From Endothia cerciana (lineage: Eukaryota > Ascomycota > Sordariomycetes > Diaporthales > Cryphonectriaceae), in the NCBI GenBank assembly GCA_026119935.1, contig JALRMH010000052.1, positions 186,001 through 250,000 of the forward strand: 64,000 nucleotides of DNA, in the 5' to 3' direction. The translations under genes were made by a program, and so were the position numbers. Under the pieces are notes generated by a model, which worked only from the letters and a program-made list of their open reading frames with translations, had not been told where the DNA came from and did not search any database. Shown piece by piece: positions 47,229-56,558 of this stretch (position 1 is its first letter; each line of letters opens with the position of its first letter).

Positions 47229-50200
47229 GACGCGACAGCCTGGAAGGGGCCCGGCTTGGACAGGACAGGACAGGACAGGACAGGACGTGGCTGAACAAAT
47301 TGGAGGGTTCGACATAGCAGATTTACACCCCGGCGGCATAGTCATAGATGGAAGAGCCGGATGGTATACAGAGGCTGATGTATCGAAGAATACCAATCGC
47401 TCCGCTCCCGCGAAACCTATACCGCAAAGCATCCTTCGAAAGGTGGCCCGGGGAGTTGACACCAACCTCATGGTCTCTATCTGAAAAGTGAAAAACAAAA
47501 GGAGAACTCACGATTAGAACAAATCGGGGGCGAAAAGCCGCAGCCAGAAGAATCAGAGCTGGTGTCAAGTATGTGTAAGATGACATCGTGCTATTCAGCA
47601 TTCTCAACGCTTGATGTTTCTTCTCGCTATGAACAGCCCTCGACGAAACATTTTTGGATATCTCGACTTGTCTTTCGAACTATTCCCCGATGCCCAAATA
47701 TAAGTCGGCCATTAAAAGGTTTCTCGACGGCTATATTGGGGTTCATTGCGGAAGTTCACTAGGTTGTTAGAAATAAGTGGGCAGGGCATAATTTCAGGTA
47801 TCGCATGCATCTTAAAATCACAGAGATTGATCTCACATATATATAATCAGCCATCCAGGTACCACTTGTCCAGCATGATGATCGCAAACTTCTTCCACCA
47901 GGACATGGCTGCAGAGTTAGCTTGAAGGTTGTTTGTTCAAGGCTCATTTGAGGAGGAGATTCAGAAGAAACTTCCTATGAAATCACCGAAGAGCTCGTCA
48001 AACCCAATATCCCCAATCATACCTAGGTATAAAAGGGGGTGAGTTAGGCTACTGTCTGCAAGGAAGTTGTCTTCAACCCCAAACAGTGCTCAGGTGTGGC
48101 GATCCGGCAAAGAGATGACAGCGGGGTATAGATAGAGGGAATTTTCCATTCACAAAGTCGATATTCCGTTTGTGCTATCACAGGGAGAGGAATTGAGAAG
48201 TGGCCGGCAGCCCGAAAGCCTTTGTTAGGGTTCCATGATGGAAAGCAGCAGCAGGTACCAAGGGCTCATACTCTTCAAATACCTTCTGATCACATGATTG
48301 AGGCCAAAATGTCACATCTTTTATTTGGGTGAAAGTATGCTCGGATGGCATATTGACCGTCGAACCCATCCAAACTCTGAAGAAACATAATTATCATTAT
48401 GGCCAATCCTTTGAAAGCAGCATCATAGCAGCATTCAAATGACCACTTAAAGTTGGACATACGCAAAGTCTACCTCGCACATGTGCAACATCTACGCGTC
48501 AAACTTTTTCTGGCGAACTTCGTGAATATTTTCTCTTGTTAGTTTAGCATATCAACATCTACCATACGTTCACCCTGCTCCTTGCATATATATATATATA
48601 GCATCAAATCGAGACCAAACAAGGTGTCGATACAATGAAAATCATTTTCAAACATCTTCAAGCATATCCTACATATCTTCGGAGACTACACATCCGCAAC
48701 CACCACCAACGTAGCTAAGGTATATGGCGACGTTTATTTTTGACGCAGCATCTGCTAGGCAAACTCTCAATATATATCGATGCAAGCTGCCGGTTTCGAC
48801 AATGCTGCGGTTGCGGCCGCCCCCTCCCCATCCGCCTTATCGAGAGAAGGTAGGAAGTATTTTCTATGTGAGTCTAGGCTTCCTAGACCGCAGAGAAAAT
48901 GGTCACGGAGATGTTGTAGTGTGCACAACCTTGCTATATTTCTAGTGAGGTCTGATTGTCTTCTCTCAACTCTGTCACTTGGATGCCTCTGCACACCTGA
49001 ACTATGAAATGCTTCTGACTAGCATCACCGGCTAATATGGAGCAGCTTGTAGAGGGGTTTGATGGATGAATGCCGCTGCTCATACTAGCGTGGACCGACA
49101 ATTTCTTACATGTCATTTTTGTCTTCTTTCTCCCCGAGGTATCTGATAAAGATTTTCGTTTGCGGTACGAAGACCCATTCGGACCATTACCCTGCCGTTA
49201 GCATTATTTCCATCAAGGTGGAGTGGTCAGGGTGGACATGTGAAGTCGGTCCATGGGCTCCGCTGCATACACTGGAGACATCGGCATCCGTCCAAGTAAG
49301 CACGTCTTGACTTATCTACAAGCTATACTTCCGTATTTTCGTGAGATAATATCGTCACATTTCGACAATAACAGGTCCACTTGCCCCGCCCCATCCCCCG
49401 GGGCAAAGGCGGAGGCCCGTCCCTCACGACATTTTCGTCTTCGCCAAGGGCGGTTCTGAAAGGCGTGATGTTTTCTACTAACTCGTCAGCGATATCTGGC
49501 ATGCTGAATACCATGACGCTATCGAGATTGGTCGCCTTCTTGACGAGATAGGCGATATCACCCAGTCCCCCCCCCCCCCCCCGAAGGACGAACATCGCCA
49601 AGATCTAGACACAATAATCGTCTATATGCCGCCTCCTCCCAAACCCACTTTCCCTATGCAAGACCAGACTGAGAATAACCGCGCGGACTCGTTGATGGTC
49701 AAGAAAAGCACTGGATACACGCCGGAACTCGGCCTTCGTGATGGTTGCATGTCTTCTGAAGCTGGCAAGGGCCATCAGTCGCTACCACTGGGATGTAGAC
49801 GGAACTGGACAACATTAGATTGGTAAAGGAGACCGGCCCGGAGGTCGAGAGTGAGAAGATGGCGTGAAACTGGGTGGCGGGAAAGGAGGAGGCCACAGTG
49901 GGGAAGAGCAAGGAGGAGAAAAAAAATGCTGAGAAAGACAAGGTCGACAAGGGGTAAGGGGCCGATAACGGCGATGGGGACTGGAAAACCATGGCATAGA
50001 GAAAAGCTAATCAGCATCAATGATACCCTGATGAGATGTGACAACTTCCAACTTGAGCTGTGCATGGCAAGCGGCGGAGGATGGGATGGCATCACGAGGA
50101 TGAAGAGCATCACGAGGGTAAAAAGCGCGTCTATCTTTACCCGATGGGTGAGTGCGATCTAACGCATTGAGATGCTAGTACCAGAACCCCTAGCAAGAGA

Positions 50201-50839
50201 CTTATCTTGCAATAGAGTCCGAGAGCTTATTTCCCTGACTCACATAGGCGACATCCATCGCCAGAATCCCGATTGGGTGAGATCAATCGAGATAGGCCCG
50301 ATCAGGCAATATCAATGGAGAAAGGAGGAATCGACTCTCTGGAATAGCGGTCTGGCGCCTTGCCTAGGGTAGATGCTTTGGGCAGTTCAGAGTATCATGC
50401 GCATCGGCACTGAGTCATGTGTTTGATCGGCGGCAGCTCGAGGACGAGGCGAGTGCAAAGCTCTTTGAAACTATCCGAATAGAACAGTGAACCTCGAAGT
50501 GCATGTTCCAAGATAAGGTTTATGAGCATGCGTAATGGAGACCTCGATTTTAGCGGGGTGTCCACCCCGTGGGCCCCCAAATTCAGATGCCTATGTATGA
50601 CCTTGGGGAAGTCCGAAAGCCAGTTGATACTGTGGCTGCTCCCAAATTTGGTATAATGAGAACGATGATGTTGGGCTTTCTTCTCTGCTTACTCAAGGAG
50701 GTACTTGCTATAATACAAAACACTGATCTATCTTTTCGGCGTTTGCTCGAAATGTGTTCAGCTCTTGACAACAGTGCGGCCGGCCAGGTACCCAAGTACC
50801 CTTCACTTGCCGACGCAAGGAACAGAAGCTTGAAAGGCC
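47229..50839. other. AT-rich region with protein-like debris
   Basis: I could not assemble a gene. Short protein-like stretches occur on both strands, for example FAIIMLDKWYLDG (minus, near 47842-47906), DVTFWPQSCDQKVFEEYEPL (minus, near 48260-48320), and HDAIEIGRLLDEIGDIT and RAISRYHWDVDG (plus, near 49510-49800). All are short and bordered by stops. They look like decayed genes. A pentamer run GGACA lies at 47258-47286, and a poly-C tract at 49567-49582. Confidence 0.4.
47258..47286. repeat. GGACA pentanucleotide microsatellite
   Basis: About five tandem GGACA units just after the stop of the broken unknown gene. Confidence 0.9.
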
Positions 50840-51804
50840 TCAGCTTGGGCTGATACCCTTGGTGACATCCTCCAGCGTGTCGAGGAACTCCCGGTATCCG
50901 ACCCATTGGTGCTCAACAGACCACTCCATGACAGCATCGAAGCTGCGGCACAAGTGGCCGCTATTGAGCTCAAAGTGTGTCAGATCCTTGGTGGCCTGGA
51001 GCATCAGATCGGCATTACACATGAGCTGTTCCCGAACGTAGTCGAGGCAATGGAGGGTGTGTACATCGTTTCGCGGCTCATCGAGTCGGTGAGATATGAG
51101 CGTATTGCGGAGGCGATACTGTCATTGCGTTAGAAGGTGAACACCAATTGGTACTGCAAAACAATGCTGGAACGGAGGCGAAGCAGAGAAGAAGCAAACG
51201 AACTCACAACGCAGTGCAAGGAATGGAACATGTCAATTTGATAGACGCTCTTGGTATCATCTTCGGGAAAGGCCACCGATGGCTTATAGCCGTGATCAAG
51301 CGCCCACTTGGTATCGATAGCAACGATGCCGTCGGCTGGGGACAGGTCAGCTTTGTTCTTGTGAGCATCAAAATTTGGTGCACTCACTCGTCTGGATTCT
51401 GTCAAAGAGTTCATCAGACTCGGCGCTGCCGTTCATAAGGTCCGGGTTGCCACGATAATTAACGATCGTGTTGTACTCGTAAAGGTCAAAGTCTGCCATG
51501 GTTAGCCTAATCCCTCGTCCATAGGGACAACCATGGAAACACCACGTTTCCACTTACAGGAATCAAGTTCGTGGGGCTCATGCTTGTGGACAACCGGCCA
51601 CGAGATGAAGTGTGAGGACGCGTACACTATGAGAAGCACAGCCACGTGAAACACCTCGAGGACAACTAGGGCATGAACAAAAGCCCGTCGTTTAACGGTC
51701 TTGATTTCGGTCCCAGAGGGCAGCATATTCAGTTGGTCCTCGTCGCCGCCGTCAGAAAGAGATGAGTAGGCGTGCGCCTTGCTCTCAACGTAGCTGGAAA
51801 ACAT
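50840..51804 (-). CDS. UstYa-family (DUF3328) oxidase
   Basis: Four minus-strand exons, 51804-51558, 51492-51388, 51335-51208 and 51118-50840 (introns 65, 52 and 89 nt), restore one frame of 252 aa starting at the ATG at 51804. A hydrophilic N-terminus of about 40 residues precedes one membrane helix (about 43-63, VHALVVLEVFHVAVLLIVYA), followed by a lumenal domain. Both family-defining HxxHC motifs are present: HSLHC at 155-159 and HTLHC at 180-184, the latter in HTLHCLDYVREQLMCNAD. The block TDGIVAIDTKWA before the first motif is also typical. UstYa-type proteins are copper-dependent oxidases acting in the secretory path. They cyclise core peptides of fungal RiPPs such as ustiloxin, phomopsin, asperipin and cyclochlorotine. 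The gene diverges from the repeat-peptide gene at 52254 with 449 bases between the start codons, which suggests co-expression. The model has no stops or frameshifts, unlike its neighbours. Confidence 0.9.
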
Positions 51805-51931
51805 AGCTGTTGTTGTCGTCCGGATGGCTGCAATCAGGTAAAGAAAGAGGACCGGAATCAGAACGTGATTATCACGACGGGAGGAACCTTGGAACCCGTG
51901 AACCTAAAGGCAGATGACAGCTATAATGAGG

Positions 51932-51948
51932 CCGAAACGGCTTAAGCC
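51932..51948. promoter_or_regulatory. Candidate Zn2Cys6-type operator with overlapping palindrome
   Basis: The site reads CCG-AAA-CGG (51932-51940) and overlaps the palindrome GGCTTAAGCC (51939-51948). Paired CGG triplets with a short spacer are the known target form of dimeric Gal4-class fungal regulators. The position, 128 bases from the UstYa start and about 300 from the peptide start, suits shared control. No regulator can be tied to it from sequence alone. Confidence 0.4.
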
Positions 51949-52143
51949 TATCCACAATCGGTGTTTTGATTCCCCGAAAAGCAACTAGCGATGCAACAAG
52001 ACGATAGTTTGTTACGAATGTATAGTGTGAGGTTACGGCGGCTAGGATGAGCCATGAACGGCGTGTATAATAGTCTGAGGAGTTAAAGATGACATAATTA
52101 CCGAGTCGAAGTCTTCATAGGCCTACCTAGGTATTGTGCTCAA

Positions 52144-52151
52144 TATATAAA
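52144..52151 (+). promoter_or_regulatory. TATA box of the repeat-peptide gene
   Basis: TATATAAA sits about 103 bases upstream of the ATG at 52254, leaving a short pyrimidine-rich leader as expected for a strongly expressed fungal gene. Confidence 0.6.
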
Positions 52152-52253
52152 GCCTCCCTCTCACCTCCCATCATTGACAATTCTGCCAAGGCCAGACATA
52201 CTTCGCCAGATTCATCAACACTTGCTTCCCCAACCTTCTCTCCCCTCTTCAAA

Positions 52254-52625
52254 ATGTATCACATGCGCCTCGCCTTGCTCGCTGCGGCACTTCTCTGGAG
52301 CGGCAGCTTCGCCGCCCCGATCAACCCTCGCAGCGAGGACGTCGACCAGAGCCAATGGATCACTACGTCCCACGAAGTTGAGGCTCGCAGTGAGGACGGG
52401 GTTGAGCTTGAGTGGATCACGACCTCTCACGAGGTCGAGGCTCGTAGTGAGGACGGGGTTGGGCTTGAGTGGATTACGACCTCACACGACGTTGAGGCTC
52501 GCAGCGAGGACGTCGACCAGAGCCAATGGATCACTACGTCCCACGAGGTCGAGGCTCGTAGTGAGGACGGGGTTGAGCTTGAGTGGATTACCACTTCTCA
52601 CGACGTCGAGGCGGAGCGCAAGTAA
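52254..52625 (+). CDS. Secreted tandem-repeat peptide, candidate RiPP (dikaritin-like) precursor
   Basis: An intron-free frame of 123 aa starts at an ATG in good context (CAAA-ATG). Residues 1-20 form a signal peptide (MYHMRLALLAAALLWSGSFA) with likely cleavage after SFA. After the short spacer APINPR come five consecutive repeats, four of 19 residues and a last one extended to 21. Each has the plan SED-(VDQSQ or GVELE or GVGLE)-WITTSH-(E/D)-VEAR; the last ends VEAERK. Units 1 and 4 are identical in protein and units 2 and 5 nearly so, showing block duplication. There are no cysteines. A signal peptide plus near-identical repeats beside a DUF3328 gene is the hallmark of precursors of ustiloxin-type RiPPs, where each repeat yields one core. 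The atypical point is that repeats are joined by Ala-Arg/Ser instead of the usual Lys-Arg Kex2 site. The core is probably centred on the only aromatic residue, Trp. The product is unknown. Confidence 0.75.
   Translation: MYHMRLALLAAALLWSGSFAAPINPRSEDVDQSQWITTSHEVEARSEDGVELEWITTSHEVEARSEDGVGLEWITTSHDVEARSEDVDQSQWITTSHEVEARSEDGVELEWITTSHDVEAERK
52332..52622 (+). repeat. 57-bp coding tandem array, five units
   Basis: Units begin at 52332, 52389, 52446, 52503 and 52560. The first four are 57 bp and the last is 63 bp. Units 1 and 4 share the variant encoding VDQSQ, and units 2, 3 and 5 the GV-x-LE variant, so the order is A-B-B'-A-B''. Near-identity at the DNA level points to recent duplication or gene conversion. 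Confidence 0.95.
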
Positions 52626-53905
52626 ACACTTCAAGGTGTGACGTGCTTCAACACCATCGATAGCACGGCCCAGTTAGTCTCATGACCCCCACCCCCAGCC
52701 CATTTCTTCTCTATATGTTTGTTTTCTAACCACCGTCATAGACCAAGCAAACTTGGACCCAAGGATAGGTACATCAGTGGATAGTATGGAGGCCCAAGTT
52801 GGTCGAGTCGGCTCGTACGGAAGGGATCCTGCGAATTGGTATCCCTAGCCGCCCAATGGGAGTTTATATGGTGATGGCGTGAGAAGTCTTGCAACGTGGA
52901 TGAGAAAGAACACGGACATACTTAGTGCTTGGATTGATTTAATCTTGCTCAAGAAGATCTGAATGGCCACTTGCATTCTCGATTATTGATCATCATTATT
53001 GCCCTTGATCGATACCTTAGCAGTAATTCGAATAGACCACGCTACATTTCTTATCCTGGCCCCGGTCGCTAATCTCACGGAAGACTGAACGCAAATTCCA
53101 TTTTCAATGCCGTGGTTCACTGCTTCCGTCTGAAGTATCGCAGGAACTTGATCAATACCATCATCTGTGGACAGGGAGGCGAAGACTGTACCACCAAGGA
53201 AGAAATGACTGGAGGGCACGAATATTTTGTATCCCTTGAAGATGATCCGCAGCTCCTCAGTACATCAATGTGTAGTATAGTGTTGGCCCCTTCTACAAAA
53301 GAAGTTTCTGACATTGAGACAATAATGCTAGTTCTCGTCCATATTCTAGAGATGCTTCGCATACTATTTATATAAACCCTTTAAATGGGAATCCGACAAG
53401 AGAGGGCGGCTATTCCACCTCCATCTCCCCACTCGGGCACCAGCCTCCCTCCCAAGCCACACCTCCGCAGTGATACATATATATGGTCGCAACACTTCTG
53501 GTGGAAGGGTCCCTAGGATCCTAGAAGTATACAAATGGTTTATGTTAGCAGAGACGGTGTCGAGGTATACCTGTGCAATAAGCTGTCCTGAGAACTCGGT
53601 CCGAGGCGGGGCGAGTTGCAGCGCTGGGGCAGGTATCACTAGCTGTGAGGCTATTCAGCTGAGTGCTAAACGGATACTTATATTGATGACTCAAGAACTA
53701 CATACTGAATCTATCTAATGGGTAACGGGCGCTTCCTTATAGATCTAGCTCTTCAGACTCCACCACCCTAGATTGTCTGGATCACCATATCGCTCCTGTC
53801 GCTCCAGGTAATCCATCTCACGTGACCTGCTTGGGTTATTAAGCCAAGCTACATAATGAATATCTTCAATTTCATCAAGACTGATGTCCGCCTCTGCCCA
53901 TGCTC
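52626..53905. other. Intergenic region of the accessory island
   Basis: No gene that I can name. A minus-strand frame at 52983-53219 is protein-like in part (for example VRLATGARIRNVAWSIRITA) but starts without an ATG and has no known motif. It may be another remnant. Confidence 0.4.
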
Positions 53906-54697
53906 CTAACGTTTCCAAATATCAGGTAATGTATTCAGACACTTTAAGACGTTTGCATAACTGGTAGCGTCCCAGATCTGCCACAGCACAGCAGAGAAGA
54001 ACTCGGGGCTCGGCAGTGGCTACGAAGGCAGGCCAAACGATAGTATGGGAACCTGGCGCAGACGGATTGATTTGCTCGAAGAGATGGCGGATGAGAGATC
54101 TGTCGGGAAATTATTTCATCCGGCTTGGGGGGCTGGAAAGTGGTCGCGTAAGGAGGGCGAGTAGTGCGTCTGCGGGAGGTGAGGGCCACCATCTGAGGAC
54201 CTCGCGCGCACGAGGTAGGTTTCTGTGGCCTCACGGGCAATATCCACATAAAGCTGGGTCCTCGCGTCCAAGAGTCCAAGAGGAGAGTCCAGCATCTCGT
54301 TCGTTCTCACCATGAAGTCAAGGGACTGATTTCGATGTGGCGCCAACCTTTCCAGGCACCCCAATAGATCTCTCGAGATATGGGAGAAACCCTTGGTGGC
54401 TTTCGATTCGCCCAGAACGGTGTAGGTGAAGAAGGGATATCCTGAGTACGTCAGTTGTCCACATTTACATGCAGAAAGAAGAGGAAAGCACAACATACAG
54501 TCTGGTTTGGTGATATAGGAACTCCCTTCATGCAATTTCCCCTCCTGAGCTAACGTGGCCCATGGCCTGTCCTTTTGCGTCCGAGAAAGCCATAAGCATT
54601 TTGTACAGCGTGAGGACATGCTCATGGCCAGTGACAAGGTCGAAAATAATAAGAAGGATAATGGTTTCACAGATAACAGACTATTCCTCTTGAACAT
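53906..54697 (-). pseudogene. Disrupted fungal-specific transcription factor (Fungal_trans_2 type)
   Basis: Minus-strand fragments match the C-terminal part of the regulatory domain of Zn2Cys6 transcription factors. An upstream piece includes FSHISRDLLGCLERLAP and DARTQLYVDIAREATETYL. A second frame gives RHLFEQINPSAPGSHTIVWP, then AFVATAEPR. After a small shift near 54005 a third frame gives FFSAVLWQIWDATSYANVLK, then LPDIWKR and a stop at 53906. Three frames therefore carry one ordered domain, showing at least two frameshifts. A candidate 5' intron would leave a stop on splicing. No zinc cluster is visible: the 5' end runs directly into the transposon-like repeat that begins near 54686. It may once have been the regulator of the peptide locus; that is speculation from proximity. 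Confidence 0.65.
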
Positions 54698-55276
54698 CTC
54701 ATCTACGAAGACTCAGTCATAGGCAACTGAACATCTATAAAGACTCAATCATAGGCAATAGACCATCATCTAATATCTCTTCAACCCTATAAAGTATCTC
54801 TCGTTTGTTCGTTGAGGAACTCCGACTACTGTATATTCCCATTTTCCCTCTCAATATCTTCTTTCATTCTTCTTCTTTTTCCTAAGACATCGCCAGCTAT
54901 GCCGAACCAAGCTCGTGCTGTTGGGGAGCGTTCCGGAGAGACAAGAAAACCATCTTCAAATGACAATATTAGGACTTCACACAATACTACAAGTTCTATC
55001 GAAGATAATCACAGAAACAACCACTATACAAGCTATTGGCCGCCATAGAAGGACCGACCACCAGCAAGAGGTAAGCCAAGAACCATGCTCATCATATCTT
55101 GAACTCTGTGCTCTTAGGATCTCACGAAATACGTTGTTGGGCTTTTACTCCAGGTAGGCGCTATAGGCACAGTAAGATAGCAACTGTGGATACGAACAAA
55201 GAGAGGGAGCATGTTTAGTGAAGATGTTAATTAGCAATATCTAATCCAGTCAAGCTAGAATGTAGTTGTTAGCCCA
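54686..55276 (+). repeat. Degenerate dispersed repeat, transposon-like (copy 2)
   Basis: This is the second, shorter copy of the element at 17375-18242, in the same orientation. Shared blocks include gaagactcagtcataggcaa, ctataaagactcaatcatag, cgttgaggaactccgacta, a pyrimidine run followed by cctaaga, and the 3' block with agcatgttta, gttaattag and caagctagaatg. It abuts the 5' end of the disrupted transcription factor, which suggests insertion into or beside that gene. Confidence 0.6.
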
Positions 55277-55439
55277 ACAGCGGGCTCCTCCAGAGAGGGA
55301 GATTCGCACCTGTCCCGTATCTGATCGGTACCAATACCGCAGCTTAAGTCTTCATCTTTGCCTAGCCAGATCCTTAACTCCACACCTTTGGCTGTCGCCA
55401 CTCTGCTATGACACGCCTTTCTGCCGCAAGACAACGATG

Positions 55440-56124
55440 ATGAACCCACCAGGACACACAGCCACGATGGCTACCAGTGGACACCAGAGACTGGCCTCAA
55501 AGCTGGAGTGCCATGTCTCGGTACTATTGAACCTCCATCCAGACTCACCTCGGACCAAGGCACTATTTACGATGTCGCTGTCATCGGCGCAGGCTATACC
55601 GTCTCATCGCGGTCTGTGGCCTTACCACAACCGATCACAAAACTTTGTTGATCAAAGCCCGCGACAGGGTCGGTGGTCGCTCCTAGTCTTCCAACGTCGG
55701 CGGCTATCCTTTCGAGATGGGTAGCACCTAGGTGCCCTAGACGCAGCCCTTTATCTGGCGGGAGTTGTTTCGGTACAATCACCTGGGCGAGAACCCGGAG
55801 ATGTCCCTGTAGACTGAAGGAGGCATCAACAAATGCATCGTTAGGCCTTCCAAGGACCGGCTCTTGCTGTTTCTCTCCAGGGAACAAGAAGACAAGATTT
55901 CCGAGAGTGCCATGGAGAAACTTGGCCTAGGAGTGATTTAGACCAGATAAGGTCACCAAGTAATTGGACGTCCTGCGGGAGAAGCAAGGAAATATCTGGT
56001 TCGGTAGTGCGGATTGGGTCATGGGATGGCGCGGTTTCTTAGACGGAGGTATTGAGGGTGGACAGCGCGCTGCTAAAGAGATAGCGGATGATTTGAAGGC
56101 GAAAGAGATCACGGTGAACCTGTG
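55440..56124 (+). pseudogene. Flavin amine oxidase (monoamine-oxidase-like) pseudogene
   Basis: The N-terminal block TPETGLKAGVP, then TIYDVAVIGAGYT (55466-55610), is the FAD-binding start of monoamine-oxidase-like proteins. After a frameshift comes TTTDHKTLLIKARDRVGGRS (about 55623-55681), then SSNVGGYPFEM and FIWRELFRYN with in-frame stops between. The typical C-terminus GSADWVMGWRGFLDGG, then AAKEIADDLKAK, ends at the stop at 56122-56124. Most of the central part of a normal 450-500-residue enzyme is missing. Three of the stops are TAG where the family has Trp (TGG), and a fourth TAG replaces a likely CAG. All are C-to-T or G-to-A transitions in the CpA/TpG context preferred by repeat-induced point mutation. 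The gene is non-functional. Confidence 0.8.
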
Positions 56125-56558
56125 AGATACGTTTAAAATTTGAATTTTTCATAGCTATACACGAGACAGCTCGACATTAAGTAGTGAGCGAACGAGCACG
56201 AATATATCAATATTGATGTGATAAGCAAAAAAAAATATGATTCCAGGTAGTTCCAGGCAGGTGATATTAATTTGTTAGCAGCGTTACGAACCGATGTGGT
56301 TTCCAGGACTTAAGAAGGGTTGACCATAACGATGACCCGGTGTAAGGGAAAGTCCGAAAATGCCTATGGGAGTGAAATTCAGTCCGATTAGCTCCATATC
56401 GAGCACTAGAGCAGTGTCAACACAAGCTGCAGGTCTGCGGCGCAGTCGTCTGATCAGATGCGTAGGGCTGAAACTGTAAGCAAGCCTGACCGAGGAGGTT
56501 GCAATATCATTGCCAACACGCTCCGAAACTTACAGCTCTTCCCATTACATGGCGACCA
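56125..56558. other. Promoter region of the HET gene
   Basis: This AT-rich spacer holds a short poly-A run (56227-56235). It contains the presumed promoter and leader of the HET-domain gene. The HET frame is open from 56499, but the first ATG is at 56559. Confidence 0.5.

Larger units (their letters stand above)
51805..52253. promoter_or_regulatory. Bidirectional promoter of the UstYa/repeat-peptide pair
   Basis: These 449 bases separate two divergent start codons. On the plus side a clear TATATAAA lies at 52144-52151, about 103 bases before the peptide ATG. Symmetrical elements cluster near the middle: CGTGATTATCACG at 51864-51876, CCGAAACGG at 51932-51940 and the perfect palindrome GGCTTAAGCC at 51939-51948. 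CCG-N3-CGG is the inverted-triplet form bound by Zn2Cys6 regulators. That it serves this function here is inference. Confidence 0.6.

Noticed and set aside
52254..52625. Interpretation of the repeat peptide as an alpha-pheromone precursor
   Set aside because: Ascomycete alpha-pheromones contain a Cys pair in a W-C...C-W core and KR junctions. This protein has no cysteine and no KR between repeats.
52983..53219. Minus-strand frame that looks partly protein-like, checked as a second DUF3328 gene
   Set aside because: It lacks both HxxHC motifs, has no ATG at a suitable place and cannot be extended by clear splice sites.
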